Below, piece after piece: positions 26,219 through 33,659 of a stretch of DNA of 38,735 bases; the first letter of the stretch is position 1; every line of letters begins with the position of its first letter. The position numbers were made by a program, and so were the translations under genes. Location of the stretch: IMG/VR virus record IMGVR_UViG_3300010153_003776, positions 1-38,735 of that record, one strand, 5' to 3'. Below the pieces are notes generated by a model. That model was not told the origin of the DNA and made no database searches. It was given only the letters and a program-made list of their open reading frames with translations. This stretch comes from a virus.

Positions 26219-26793
26219 TGCCGGACGAACCACAGTTGGTCGAATATCCTCAATGGCTCATGCTTGATGAAGCATTCTCGGTTGAGGAATGTGAGATAAT
26301 CAAGGAGCAGGCGAAGAAGCACGCGGCTCAAGTTCCAGCATCGACCTTTGGAACGCATGGTGACGAATTCCGGAAGACGAACATTCGCTGGCTGAATGAC
26401 GACGAGAAGTTCGGTTGGGTGCATCAGCGGTTCCGTGAGATAGCCTACGAAGTGAACAAGTTCTTCAAGATGCGACTAACAGAACTGCCTGCCATCCAAT
26501 TCACCGAGTATGATGGCGTGGGTTCGCATTACGATTTCCACGGCGACACGAATTGGAACGACCAAAGGGACACGCATAGGAAAATCAGTATTTGCATTCA
26601 ACTCTCCGACCCGAAGGATTACGAGGGAGGTAATTTCGAATTCGGTCAGTTAGAGCAACCGGACGAAACTCAGTTGAAGAGACAAGGGACAGCATTGACC
26701 TTCATCTCATATCACCCTCACGCGGTCAAGCCGATTCAGAATGGGGAGCGATACTCACTCGTTGGTTGGTTTGAAGGTCCAAGGTTTTCCTAA
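26218..26793 (+). CDS. 2OG-Fe(II) dioxygenase, prolyl-4-hydroxylase-like
   Basis: 191 residues. The double-stranded beta-helix core has Y98...G...Y105-DF-H108-G-D110, matching YxxxGxxYxxHxD with the iron ligands H108 and D110. The distal part HAVKPIQNGERYSLVGWF supplies the third ligand H168 and the 2OG-binding R178. Family members hydroxylate proline or other residues using 2-oxoglutarate and O2. Because the same virus encodes proline-rich collagen-like proteins, hydroxylation of their prolines is a natural hypothesis; P4H-like enzymes also occur in chloroviruses. ATG 26218 (TGATG overlap) is chosen over the open TTG at 26110. The stop overlaps that of the convergent minus-strand gene. Confidence 0.88.
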   Translation: MPDEPQLVEYPQWLMLDEAFSVEECEIIKEQAKKHAAQVPASTFGTHGDEFRKTNIRWLNDDEKFGWVHQRFREIAYEVNKFFKMRLTELPAIQFTEYDGVGSHYDFHGDTNWNDQRDTHRKISICIQLSDPKDYEGGNFEFGQLEQPDETQLKRQGTALTFISYHPHAVKPIQNGERYSLVGWFEGPRFS

Positions 26794-27047
26794 CCTTCAT
26801 CCATCCAAGCCATGAATGTTGATTCACTCTCTAACCGGTATATTCCCAAATTGTAGGTTTGCCGGTCTGTGGAACGCCGACGGGCGTAGCCGGGGGTATT
26901 GGAGCATAGATTCCCGATTTGTTGAACGCTGGTGAATGACCAATTCTTCGCGGCCATCCTTTCGCAGATTTGCTTCGCCGTTCGCCATTGACCATCACGC
27001 ATAATCTTAGTAATTCTCATTCGGACCAAATGGTTCCGCCGCCCCAT
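26790..27047 (-). CDS. Winged-helix DNA-binding protein, the only minus-strand gene
   Basis: 85 residues. RITKIMRDGQWRTAKQICERM followed by SVQQIGNLCSNTPGYARRR reads as a winged-helix domain: helix, recognition helix and wing. The motif QxGNLxSxxP is shared with the protein at 29393, so the two are likely paralogues. As the single gene transcribed against the rest, with its promoter near that of the plus-strand gene at 27128, it is a candidate transcriptional regulator. On its strand TTAATG (27078-27073) begins about 31 nt before its ATG. Its end overlaps the oxygenase gene by 4 nt. Confidence 0.72.
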   Translation of the reverse strand: MGRRNHLVRMRITKIMRDGQWRTAKQICERMAAKNWSFTSVQQIGNLCSNTPGYARRRSTDRQTYNLGIYRLESESTFMAWMDEG

Positions 27048-27097
27048 GTGTTCTTCCCTCCATAAACGGGCTCATTAAGGTTCGGACTCAGACAAAG

Positions 27098-27105
27098 TTA
27101 AATAC
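27098..27105 (+). promoter_or_regulatory. TATA box of the 27.13 kb gene
   Basis: TTAAATAC starts 30 nt before ATG 27128. It lies close to the divergent promoter of the minus-strand winged-helix gene, so a shared control region is likely. Confidence 0.55.
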
Positions 27106-27127
27106 TATTGATTGTTCGCTTTTATTG

Positions 27128-27271
27128 ATGCAGTTAGTATATTGCTACACGGAAGACGATGGGACGACCTATGCTCGGTTTTACGACGAGCAGAAGGGCG
27201 AGAATGTGATGGTTGAGTTCAATGACGGGACCGGAACATGGCTTGAATCGAGAGAATTGGCAATCTATTGA
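27128..27271 (+). CDS. Hypothetical 47-aa protein
   Basis: Begins MQLVYCYTEDDGTTYARFY and ends WLESRELAIY: short, beta-rich and acidic. The pattern resembles a small SH3-like barrel, but no family is recognised. The leaderless ATG sits 30 nt from the TATA box, and it diverges from the minus-strand gene. Confidence 0.62.
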   Translation: MQLVYCYTEDDGTTYARFYDEQKGENVMVEFNDGTGTWLESRELAIY

Positions 27272-27296
27272 TGTTAAGGACATTGATATTCCCAAA

Positions 27297-27310
27297 CCTT
27301 TATATGGGGG
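27297..27310 (+). promoter_or_regulatory. TATA promoter CCTTTATATGGGGG
   Basis: The same 14 nt occur at 34378-34391. Here the start is 44 nt downstream, so transcription near 27328 would leave a 15-nt leader containing GGAGAG before ATG 27343. Confidence 0.65.
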
Positions 27311-27342
27311 AACCCACTCGGTCAGTATAGGAGAGAGCGAGA

Positions 27343-27696
27343 ATGACCACCTACAACGGAGCATTGGGACGACGAATCACACGACAGGGCTTTGAGGCAC
27401 GCCGATTGATGGAAGTTTGCCCGGATTGGGACTTGAATGAGTGGGAGATGGGATTCATCGACTCAGTTGCAGGTTCGTTGAGCCGAGGATTCTATCCTTC
27501 CAACAGGCAGACCGAGGTCTTGAACCGAATCGTCGAGGCGAACGGAACCACATGGGCTCAAATCTCAACCGAGGCCCGAGCAATTCAGACCATCCAACAA
27601 CAAGAGGCATACATTCGCCGAATCAACGCACGCGGCTACGGAAGCACAGCACGCGCTGAGGCAATCATCACACAGGCACGCGAGGTCTTGAATTGA
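27343..27696 (+). CDS. Hypothetical protein with FxxSLxxxLSRG-type helical module
   Basis: 117 residues. Residues ~36-68 (GFIDSVAGSLSRGFYPSNRQ then TEVLNRI) match a helical module present twice in the last gene of the window, F..SL..Q...RG.LS.KQ..W.E.L. The C-terminal part is Arg/Ala-rich helix. Such modules occur in phage proteins of unknown function. The strong TATA and ribosome-binding site suggest good expression. Confidence 0.72.
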   Translation: MTTYNGALGRRITRQGFEARRLMEVCPDWDLNEWEMGFIDSVAGSLSRGFYPSNRQTEVLNRIVEANGTTWAQISTEARAIQTIQQQEAYIRRINARGYGSTARAEAIITQAREVLN

Positions 27697-27800
27697 GTCT
27701 GTGCCTTGCTGGCGAACCGCCCGTCTGTTGGGAATGCGATTTGCCGCATCCACATCACCATCCATTATGTTGCATGAGGGACGACAATGAAGAGGAATAG
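27693..27800 (+). CDS. Possible 35-aa zinc-binding peptide
   Basis: Starts at TTG 27693, overlapping the previous stop as TTGA. The peptide contains CWEC, a His-rich HPHHHP segment and LCC, enough for one zinc site. There is no other evidence, so it is tentative. Confidence 0.45.
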   Translation: MSLCLAGEPPVCWECDLPHPHHHPLCCMRDDNEEE

Positions 27801-27863
27801 TCACCACTCGAATTCGCGCTTGCGACAGGCACTATCCAATCTTCGATTTAGGAGGACATACGA

Positions 27864-28037
27864 ATGAAGTTCGCTGGCATCTTCCCGATTGAAATGTATC
27901 AGTTGCTCGGCATACTCGAATATGCGCACGCGAGGAAGGCAGAACTCAACGGCGACTTTGCTGATGAAGTTCCATCGTGGGTCGAAGGTGCGCTTGAAGC
28001 CTGTCCAGAAATGAAGGGTGACGATTGGCTATGCTGA
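27864..28037 (+). CDS. Hypothetical 57-aa protein
   Basis: Begins MKFAGIFPIEMYQLLGILEY and has a GDFADEVPSWVEGALEACPE segment typical of small helical proteins. The ATG has GGAGG 8 nt upstream. It overlaps the next gene by 7 nt. No function is recognised. Confidence 0.6.
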   Translation: MKFAGIFPIEMYQLLGILEYAHARKAELNGDFADEVPSWVEGALEACPEMKGDDWLC

Positions 28038-28180
28038 ACTGTGCGAAGTGTGGGAAGCCCGCACCAACATGGCAGTCCGAGGCGCACTTGGCGATTAAGG
28101 GAATTGTCTATCATATCGAATGCAATCCTAAGCCCTTGGGCAAATGGTCGCACTTCATCAAGAAGGACAGTGAAGAGTGA
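28031..28180 (+). CDS. Small zinc-finger protein
   Basis: 49 residues with CAKC (4-7), then His and HIEC, a plausible CxxC...HxxC site. Translationally coupled to its neighbours on both sides: 7-nt overlap upstream, TGATG downstream. Confidence 0.58.
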   Translation: MLNCAKCGKPAPTWQSEAHLAIKGIVYHIECNPKPLGKWSHFIKKDSEE

Positions 28181-28263
28181 TGTGGCGCTGGCTTGTGCCG
28201 TGGCCAATCTCAATTTTCCTGTGGGTATGGAATCGCTCAAATACCGGTGGCGAACTCGAATAG
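28180..28263 (+). CDS. 27-aa Trp-rich membrane peptide
   Basis: MWRWLVPWPISIFLWVW forms a hydrophobic, Trp-rich segment able to enter a membrane, followed by a polar tail. The ATG overlaps the preceding stop (TGATG). It is not recognised; it could be an accessory or toxic peptide, or chance coding. Confidence 0.42.
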   Translation: MWRWLVPWPISIFLWVWNRSNTGGELE

Positions 28264-28266
28264 ATT

Positions 28267-28410
28267 ATGCCGAGCAAAAGTCAGCGCTGGCCCGATTACA
28301 AATGTCGGGGCTGTGGTGAGAACATGGTCCGACGATACCATGACGGCAAATGTGGGAAGTGCTATCTCAAATGGAAGAGAGAACAGCGCCGGAAGGCTGG
28401 GGCTCAATGA
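28267..28410 (+). CDS. Small zinc-ribbon protein
   Basis: 47 residues. CRGC and CGKC form a CxxC-x12-CxxC ribbon in a very basic chain (KWKREQRRKAGAQ at the end), so nucleic acid binding is likely. Its stop overlaps the next ATG as ATGA. Confidence 0.6.
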   Translation: MPSKSQRWPDYKCRGCGENMVRRYHDGKCGKCYLKWKREQRRKAGAQ

Positions 28411-28502
28411 GAGATTCGACCAAGGTATTCTTGCAGGTTCTTCTTCTCTATCTCGTTCTCTTCACTTTGGTCGCTGTTGGCGGCTTGTTGAGTGGGTATT
28501 AG
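28407..28502 (+). CDS. 31-aa membrane protein
   Basis: MRDSTKVFLQVLLLYLVLF and then TLVAVGGLLSGY: nearly the whole chain is one transmembrane helix after a short charged start. ATGA coupling to the zinc-ribbon gene. Function unknown. Confidence 0.52.
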   Translation: MRDSTKVFLQVLLLYLVLFTLVAVGGLLSGY

Positions 28503-28505
28503 CCA

Positions 28506-28519
28506 TTCATATAGGTGTG
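28506..28519 (+). promoter_or_regulatory. Type A promoter of the 28.5 kb gene
   Basis: TTCATATAGGTGTG starts 29 nt before ATG 28535; the GGTG element begins 21 nt before it. Confidence 0.6.
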
Positions 28520-28534
28520 CGATAGGGTGTGGGT

Positions 28535-28717
28535 ATGAACAAATGCCCCGACTGTGAAGAAGAGTATGAGGTCAAGATGACTCCCAAGATGACCGAATGG
28601 TATCATCGTCAGACTTGCACGGCGATAGATGACGACGAGAGGAAGCGCAGGGCCGAGGCTGATGCTAAACATTTGGAGGAATGGCTCAGTGGGACTGCGC
28701 CGGTGGCTCGTTCATAA
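28535..28717 (+). CDS. Zinc-finger protein
   Basis: 60 residues. CPDC (4-7) and, 20 residues later, HRQTC give a zinc site; the remainder is an acidic and basic helix. ATG 28535 fits the promoter better than GTG 28529. Its tail overlaps the next gene by 29 nt. Confidence 0.7.
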   Translation: MNKCPDCEEEYEVKMTPKMTEWYHRQTCTAIDDDERKRRAEADAKHLEEWLSGTAPVARS

Positions 28718-29159
28718 AATTCTTGAGCGTCGGTTGAACCGTCGAATCAAGAGTTTGTCGAAAGCCGATGAATGTCCGGGGTGTGAACAACGAGGCCCTT
28801 GGCTGGCCGTGTTCATCCATCCTCTTTGCCCACCACATTTGAGGGGAGCAGACGGACGAGAGTGTGACTACTGTGAACAGATGCCAGCGTCAGTGAAGGT
28901 TGCCCGCTTGATGATGTTAGGGACGCTCGGCATTCCGCTCCATCCGGACATAATCGAGAATGTGAATAAGTGCGTCTTTGAGGACGCGGACCCACAGGCT
29001 ATGGCGCTCATCAATCACCTTCACGAGCAGATGGTGGAAGAGATGGGGGACGATTATGTCGATGGGATTCGGAAGCGTAAAGAACCGAACTCATCAGATG
29101 ATGAACTCCCCCTCGGAGGAACCACAGATGGCTGGCGTGAATGGGATATGGATAACTGA
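28689..29159 (+). CDS. Hypothetical zinc-binding protein
   Basis: 156 residues. A basic N-terminal helix (KILERRLNRRIKSL) is followed by CPGC, CPPH and CDYC, three possible zinc-ligand groups, then a helical region and an acidic C-terminus (SSDDELPLGG...). GTG 28689 has GGAGGA 8 nt upstream, which decides the start; the open frame begins at 28629. Overlaps the next gene by 32 nt. No family is recognised. Confidence 0.68.
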   Translation: MGLRRWLVHKILERRLNRRIKSLSKADECPGCEQRGPWLAVFIHPLCPPHLRGADGRECDYCEQMPASVKVARLMMLGTLGIPLHPDIIENVNKCVFEDADPQAMALINHLHEQMVEEMGDDYVDGIRKRKEPNSSDDELPLGGTTDGWREWDMDN

Positions 29160-29355
29160 CCAACAAAGCCTCGTCATTGACTCAATCGTGCGTTCACACA
29201 ATGCGGAGCGCTTGCGTGGAACAGGTGCAGTTCCTCACGAATGCCCTTGGTGTTATGAGTTCCTTATCGGTGAGAAGTTGAGGCATCATCTCATGTTCGA
29301 TTGCCAAATGATAGAGGCAGAAGCGAGAGCCGTTCTATTTCGACAAGAAGTGTAG
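29128..29355 (+). CDS. Small zinc-finger protein
   Basis: 75 residues. CPWCYEFLIGEKLRHHLMFD followed by C forms a C2H(H)C-type finger. ATG 29128 follows GGAGGA (29115-29120) by 7 nt, so the long N-terminal extension open back to 28978 is not used. Confidence 0.68.
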   Translation: MAGVNGIWITDQQSLVIDSIVRSHNAERLRGTGAVPHECPWCYEFLIGEKLRHHLMFDCQMIEAEARAVLFRQEV

Positions 29356-29363
29356 GCGCTCAC

Positions 29364-29378
29364 ATCATAAGGGTGGGG
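29364..29378 (+). promoter_or_regulatory. Type A promoter of the winged-helix gene
   Basis: ATCATAAGGGTGGGG ends 15 nt before ATG 29393, and GGTGGGG begins 21 nt before it. Confidence 0.62.
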
Positions 29379-29392
29379 CGCTACTCGTAGTC

Positions 29393-29866
29393 ATGGGCGG
29401 CGGTCGTAAGAGACAGGTCAGCGGTAGTAAGTGGTCTGACCGTCTTTGCGTTCAACTCGTCAAGGTCATGGTAGCGAATGATAACCGAGGAATGACCGGT
29501 GTTGAGTTGAGGCTTGAGTTGAAGAAGAGGACGAGGCAGATACCGACACCGAACCAACTTGGGAACCTACTTTCGAAGGCTCCCTACTTCGTCACTCACG
29601 GAACGAAATCGCATCGGTCAGTCGGTTCCGGTAATTCAGTGGTGGCCGTGTGGGAGTTCGACCATGAGAGTTGTTTGGCGCGTGGATGGCTGAACGACCC
29701 AATAGAGAATCGACACCTTGACGACCCATATATTCCGGGCGTGACGACGAATAGATACAGGCCGAATGGCGTTCTCGTTGGAGGTCCAAAGGATTGGTTG
29801 GCCAAAAAGGAAAATGACCGGAACCGTGAATTACCGGAGAAGGATGAGAAGGAATCTAATGAGTGA
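29393..29866 (+). CDS. Winged-helix DNA-binding protein
   Basis: 157 residues. QLVKVMVANDNRGMTGVELR followed by NQLGNLLSKAPYFVTHG is a winged-helix pattern shared with the minus-strand protein at 26790 (QxGNLxSxxP). A Gly/Ser-rich wing and a C-terminal charged tail (ENDRNRELPEKDEKESNE) follow. It may be a transcription regulator; it could equally be a structural DNA-binding protein. Overlaps the next gene by 8 nt. Confidence 0.7.
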   Translation: MGGGRKRQVSGSKWSDRLCVQLVKVMVANDNRGMTGVELRLELKKRTRQIPTPNQLGNLLSKAPYFVTHGTKSHRSVGSGNSVVAVWEFDHESCLARGWLNDPIENRHLDDPYIPGVTTNRYRPNGVLVGGPKDWLAKKENDRNRELPEKDEKESNE

Positions 29867-30395
29867 CGAGTTCTCAATGGTTCCTGTGCATGAAGATGAC
29901 CAAATAGTCAGATGGGTTGCATTGGGTCTGATTGACGGTCGCAAGGAAATGGAAATCAAATCAGAAGTTCAGAATATGCGAATCAACTCTCAACTCGACC
30001 GCAACGAGTGGAACGCTCTTATTCGACGGGGGCGAGAGCAGGCCGCGGAGATGACGAACTTCATCATGTCCAAGGCTGAACTTAGTTCGACAGACTATTT
30101 GCGCCTTGATTCATACCAGCGACGCAAGAGAATGATGGCGAGATTGGAAGGACTCATCAACTCAGCAGTTGAGCAGTCAGACTCAGTATCGAAGATGAAC
30201 TCAACATCGTTTATGATTGGCGGCTTGTTGAAGGCTCAGAACGATATGGATGCGTTCACAGGAGCAAAGGAAGCGGCTCCACAGGTTCAAATCAATATCG
30301 GCTATGACCCGATGGACCAATTCCGTGAAGTCATTCAATCCGAGAGTTCGAAAATTCTCGATGTTGAATATAGCGTCCGTAGTGAAGAGGAATAG
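29859..30395 (+). CDS. Helical protein, possibly small terminase-like
   Basis: 178 residues. It starts MSDEFSMVPVHEDDQIVRWV and is predicted helical throughout, with an HTH-like N-terminus (LGLIDGRKEMEIKSEVQNM) and a long central helix region of basic residues (DSYQRRKRMMARLEGLINSA). DNA-packaging small terminase subunits look like this, but no signature is decisive and no large terminase is in the window. ATG 29859 is taken because the longer open frame from 29766 would overlap the preceding gene by 100 nt. Confidence 0.6.
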   Translation: MSDEFSMVPVHEDDQIVRWVALGLIDGRKEMEIKSEVQNMRINSQLDRNEWNALIRRGREQAAEMTNFIMSKAELSSTDYLRLDSYQRRKRMMARLEGLINSAVEQSDSVSKMNSTSFMIGGLLKAQNDMDAFTGAKEAAPQVQINIGYDPMDQFREVIQSESSKILDVEYSVRSEEE

Positions 30396-30501
30396 AAGTC
30401 ACAGGTGACGGAAGATGGATGCGCTGTCTCTCATCATATTGAACTCAATAGGTCAATGCAGGTCAGCATGGAAGCGAAAGAAATCCCTTGCAGACCTCAG
30501 A

Positions 30502-30588
30502 CAAGTTTTCGAATCGACTTCTGAAACTTGATTGGGCCAGCCAAGTTTTCCAAGCACAGGAAAAAACTTGCAAGACAAAAACAAGTTT
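30502..30588 (+). repeat. Regular array of inverted CAAGTTT/AAACTTG sites
   Basis: CAAGTTT at 30502, AAACTTG at 30524, CAAGTTT at 30542, AAACTTG at 30564 and CAAGTTT at 30582, with spacings 22, 18, 22, 18. The alternating half-sites form two 29-nt inverted repeats in a 40-nt period. A CAAGTTTTCGA element also lies at 24359. Confidence 0.75.
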
Positions 30589-30805
30589 GACCCCCCCTGT
30601 AGGAATCTTAGATGTGTTAAGGTGAGGTATTGAGTTCAATAGAAATTCCAGCATATCGAAGATTGTTGCGTAGTTCATATACTCTCGAACCTATACATTC
30701 GGAGGGTCGGCGGTGTGGCCAAGTCATCCTTAGTGCAGAAAAGATACTTAGTGAGATAATGAAACATTGATGAATAGTCCCTACGAAAACTCGGATTAAT
30801 GATGG

Positions 30806-30857
30806 GGACATGAAGACAAACATCGCCCAGCCCAAGGGCGAATCCACAGAAATGTCC
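30806..30857 (+). ncRNA. Candidate structured RNA element
   Basis: An outer stem GGACAT (30806-30811) / ATGTCC (30852-30857) encloses an inner hairpin CGCCC (30824-30828) / GGGCG (30836-30840) with a seven-base loop. It may be a small RNA or part of the origin region; no promoter of the types seen elsewhere is obvious. Confidence 0.3.
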
Positions 30858-31127
30858 GGATAATTAACTCGGGTCTTGAACAGCAACAGTTCGAATCCTT
30901 GCGCAAGAACACTTCATCTCAATGTTTTGAAGTTCTCGCCGCTTGGTCCGGGGAATTGTTTTCGTCTTTTTCGTTAGACTGTTAGCCTTTGGACATACCC
31001 CACTCCAAAGATTACAGCACCATTCCAAAAATCATTTTACTTCTGAATAGGGACTCCATCGAGACTTGTCTAATATCAATATATCTTCATTTCAATAATA
31101 ATTAATTCAATTAGAGAGGGTATTGGG

Positions 31128-31162
31128 ACACACACACCTTAGCGGTCGTGAAGTGTGTGTGT
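31128..31162 (+). repeat. CA/GT inverted repeat (10-bp stem, 15-nt loop)
   Basis: Alternating ACACACACAC at 31128-31137 can pair with GTGTGTGTGT at 31153-31162. It stands at the end of an AT-rich tract and is followed by a C run. It could form a cruciform or an RNA hairpin. Confidence 0.6.
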
Positions 31163-31252
31163 GCTATGCACCCCCCGGGCAAGATTAATTCCAACCGGAA
31201 TTGAACTCCATAGGTTCAATTTTTTTCAGACTTGTTGGGGAAGTTCCACGAT

Positions 31253-31759
31253 ATGTCCGTCCGGAACCTCAATAAACCACGACTCTCACCCATAACTGTG
31301 CAGAAGACCTCAGACATGGAGTTCCAACCACTAACGCCCGCTGAAATATCAGCGATTGACCCATTCGTGGGATTGGGGGACAGGGTGGATTATCAGACCC
31401 GTTTTGTTATCTCCGCCTTCATCAAGAAGAAGGAATTCTTAGTGCTACGCAAGGAACTCAAGGCCAAGGCTGAGAGTATCGAGAAGCACCATTCAGAACT
31501 CAGTATGGTTCCCGAACCCAACCGTCCGCCGGAATGGATAGAGAACATGGGTCACACATCGCGGGAATTGAGCAAGGTGCGAATTGAGATTGACTTAGCG
31601 CTGTCGTCATCCGAGAGTGAGGACATGACGATAGCCAAGGTTCGAAAGGAACTCATTATGATTAACGAGATGCACCCTTCGGCTTGGCATACCACACAGG
31701 TTCTTTTGGACACCATTGAGATGGGTCTTAATCGACCGTTCCATCCATTATGGAAATAA
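31253..31759 (+). CDS. Hypothetical protein
   Basis: 168 residues from ATG 31253 (TTG 31232 is in frame upstream). It is mostly helical, with charged segments such as KKKEFLVLRKELKAKAESIE and SKVRIEIDLALSSSESED; coiled-coil character is likely. Not recognised. A GTTGGGG element, reminiscent of the type A promoter, lies 19 nt before the ATG; the TATA-like part is a T-rich tract and unclear. Confidence 0.65.
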   Translation: MSVRNLNKPRLSPITVQKTSDMEFQPLTPAEISAIDPFVGLGDRVDYQTRFVISAFIKKKEFLVLRKELKAKAESIEKHHSELSMVPEPNRPPEWIENMGHTSRELSKVRIEIDLALSSSESEDMTIAKVRKELIMINEMHPSAWHTTQVLLDTIEMGLNRPFHPLWK

Positions 31760-31784
31760 ACCCTTCATTGGACTGTCCGGTTCA

Positions 31785-32330
31785 ATGCCCTACAAAGACG
31801 CCGATAAGCGGAGGGACTACAATCGGCGTTATCAGAAGCGCTACTACAAACAGAACAAAGCGAAGCGCAAGGCCGAAGTTCGTGAGCGAAGGAAGTCTCT
31901 CCGTCGTTGGTATGCTGACTATCGGCGTGGGCTATCGTGCCAGCGATGTGGGTTGGCTGGGGATAATTGCCCTTGGTTGTTAGAGTTCCACCATCGACCC
32001 GAGGAAGACAAACTTGCCTCGGTCAGTTTCCTCGTGAACAATGGATATTCGATTGCTCGTGTTGAAGAAGAGATGGAGAAGTGCGATGTGCTTTGCGCAA
32101 ATTGCCACCGCCGAGAACACTACGAAGAATCTCTCGAACAAGGGTCAAGATTCGTAGCAACCGGTGGAAGGAAGACTATTGACCTCAATAGCCCGGACAT
32201 TATGGCTCACAATGTTCGTCGCAGAAGGAAAAAGCACGAAAAGGAACGAAGGAAGGTTCGTGAAATTCGCAAGGGGCAAATACCCGAAGGACATTCATTA
32301 CCCGGCCCGAACATTGATGAAGAGGAATAA
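31785..32330 (+). CDS. HNH endonuclease
   Basis: 181 residues. A very basic N-terminus is followed by CQRC (~53-56), then LEFHHRP with the catalytic HH pair, a NNGYSIARVEEEMEKC helix and CANCHRREHY, the CxxC...HH...N...CxxCH pattern of HNH nucleases. These act as homing enzymes, in DNA packaging, or against competing DNA. No intron or intein is visible next to it. ATG 31785 is preferred: TATA-like GGAAATAAACCC lies ~28 nt upstream and the longer frame from 31716 overlaps the previous gene. Confidence 0.85.
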   Translation: MPYKDADKRRDYNRRYQKRYYKQNKAKRKAEVRERRKSLRRWYADYRRGLSCQRCGLAGDNCPWLLEFHHRPEEDKLASVSFLVNNGYSIARVEEEMEKCDVLCANCHRREHYEESLEQGSRFVATGGRKTIDLNSPDIMAHNVRRRRKKHEKERRKVREIRKGQIPEGHSLPGPNIDEEE

Positions 32331-32360
32331 TTAATACCGGACCTCGGGGTCAGACCCTAC

Positions 32361-33659
32361 ATGGTCACAATCCTTTGGGGAGCAGAACAACCAATCAGAC
32401 CGACGGGGTATGGCGTCGTCACGAGGAATCTCGTCAAGCGACTCGTCGCCCGGGGCCACGAGGTTTTCGTCATGGGATGGGATTACAACGGCGAACCGAT
32501 GAAGCACGAAGAAGGATGGACGATGGTTCACGCAGGCGTGTCGGGGTTCGGTGGCGAGACAATCGCTGGGCCTAACTCTCCGACTATCCTCGACAAACAC
32601 ATTCACGAACTTGAGCCCGATGTATATTTGACTCTCAACGACCCGTGGTATTTGGGGAACGCAGTTCTCTCGACTAACCGCGCTGGCATTCCCTACATCG
32701 GCTACATTCCTGTTGATGGCTACCCGCTGGCGAGTGAATGGCGAGACATTCTCAAAATGATGCACACTCCACTGTGGATGAGCAAGTTTGGACAGGCGAC
32801 ATGGGAAGACTTCGTGCGCACGCATGGGAGCAAGGGTGATTGCGCCAAGGAACTCCAAGACGACCTGTTCGATAGATTCGATGCGCAGAAAACAGACATT
32901 CTCTATCATGGCGTGGACCTCGACATATTCAAACCGGTCACGGCCGAGAGGAAGAAGGAACTCAAGGCAGAATTGGGGCTCAAGTGCGATTTCGCATTCC
33001 TAAGCGTGGCACGGAACACAAATCGGAAGCAAATACCCCGGCTTCTTGAGGCATTCCGGAACTTCCTTGACCGTAAGCCCGAGGCAAGTGTGAAATTGGT
33101 TCTCCACTGTGGGGACCCGACGAACGAGTTCGGAATGGGCGGCTGGAATTTGCCTTCGCTTCTCTCACGCTACAAACTGACTAACCATGTTGTGTTCAGC
33201 GACAACTCATCGAATCCGTTGCTCGGAATTTCGACCGAGGATTTGGCGAGGTTGTATCAAGCGTGCGACGCTCATGTGATGGCGACCGGCGGAGAAGGCT
33301 TCGGAATACCAAGCGCCGAGGCGATGGCGTGTGGGCTTCCAATCATCCTCCCGATGAACTCGACCGGTCCCGAACTCGTCGGCGTGAACCAGCGTGGTTG
33401 GCTGGTGGAATGTTCGACGACCATCATGGGACCTCAGTGGGCTGTGAACATGGGGCTCGTCGATGTTGGCCGTCTTCGTGCGGCGATGGAGGAATGTTAT
33501 GACGACGAATCGCTTCGCTCCGCCCGAGGCTCCGCAGGGAGGAAGTTCGCCGAAGAGAACTTCGATTGGGATATATTGACGGACCAATTGGAAAAGATAC
33601 TCACGAAAGCGATTATGACCCCGCACCCCCTCGGTGGAAAAGCGAAGGGGGCGAGATAA
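32361..33659 (+). CDS. GT4-family (GT-B) glycosyltransferase
   Basis: 432 residues. The N-terminal Rossmann domain contains PTGYGVVTRNLVKRLVARGH (13-32 approx.), and the C-terminal domain has SVARNTNRKQIPRLLEAF, then GEGFGIPSAEAMACGLPII, the EX7E-type motif that binds the sugar nucleotide. The arrangement is that of group 1 glycosyltransferases. It may modify the collagen-like fibre, other virion proteins or host glycans. TATA-like AATTAATACC at ~32327-32336 lies about 30 nt before the ATG. The TAA overlaps the next gene as TAATG. Confidence 0.9.
   Translation: MVTILWGAEQPIRPTGYGVVTRNLVKRLVARGHEVFVMGWDYNGEPMKHEEGWTMVHAGVSGFGGETIAGPNSPTILDKHIHELEPDVYLTLNDPWYLGNAVLSTNRAGIPYIGYIPVDGYPLASEWRDILKMMHTPLWMSKFGQATWEDFVRTHGSKGDCAKELQDDLFDRFDAQKTDILYHGVDLDIFKPVTAERKKELKAELGLKCDFAFLSVARNTNRKQIPRLLEAFRNFLDRKPEASVKLVLHCGDPTNEFGMGGWNLPSLLSRYKLTNHVVFSDNSSNPLLGISTEDLARLYQACDAHVMATGGEGFGIPSAEAMACGLPIILPMNSTGPELVGVNQRGWLVECSTTIMGPQWAVNMGLVDVGRLRAAMEECYDDESLRSARGSAGRKFAEENFDWDILTDQLEKILTKAIMTPHPLGGKAKGAR

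Larger units (their letters stand above)
30396..31252 (+). other. Large non-coding region, candidate origin or control region
   Basis: The longest stretch without a convincing gene, about 855 nt. It holds a regular array of CAAGTTT half-sites (30502-30588), a nested stem (30806-30857), an AT-rich tract (about 31070-31113) and a CA/GT inverted repeat (31128-31162). A 38-codon ORF at 30415-30531 is open but overlaps the array and lacks support. A GTGTGGCCAAG segment at ~30712 looks like a tRNA D-arm, but no matching anticodon or T-arm follows. Base composition is more AT-rich than the genes around it. Features of a replication origin are present, but the function is not proven. Confidence 0.6.

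Noticed and set aside
30415-30531. 38-codon ORF in the non-coding region
   Set aside because: It overlaps the inverted-repeat array, has no convincing promoter or coupling and no recognised sequence.
30885-30900. GTTCGAATCC-like string that could be a tRNA T-arm, with GTGGCCAAG at ~30715
   Set aside because: The flanking bases do not form a five-base-pair T-stem on either strand, and no acceptor or anticodon arm can be assembled.
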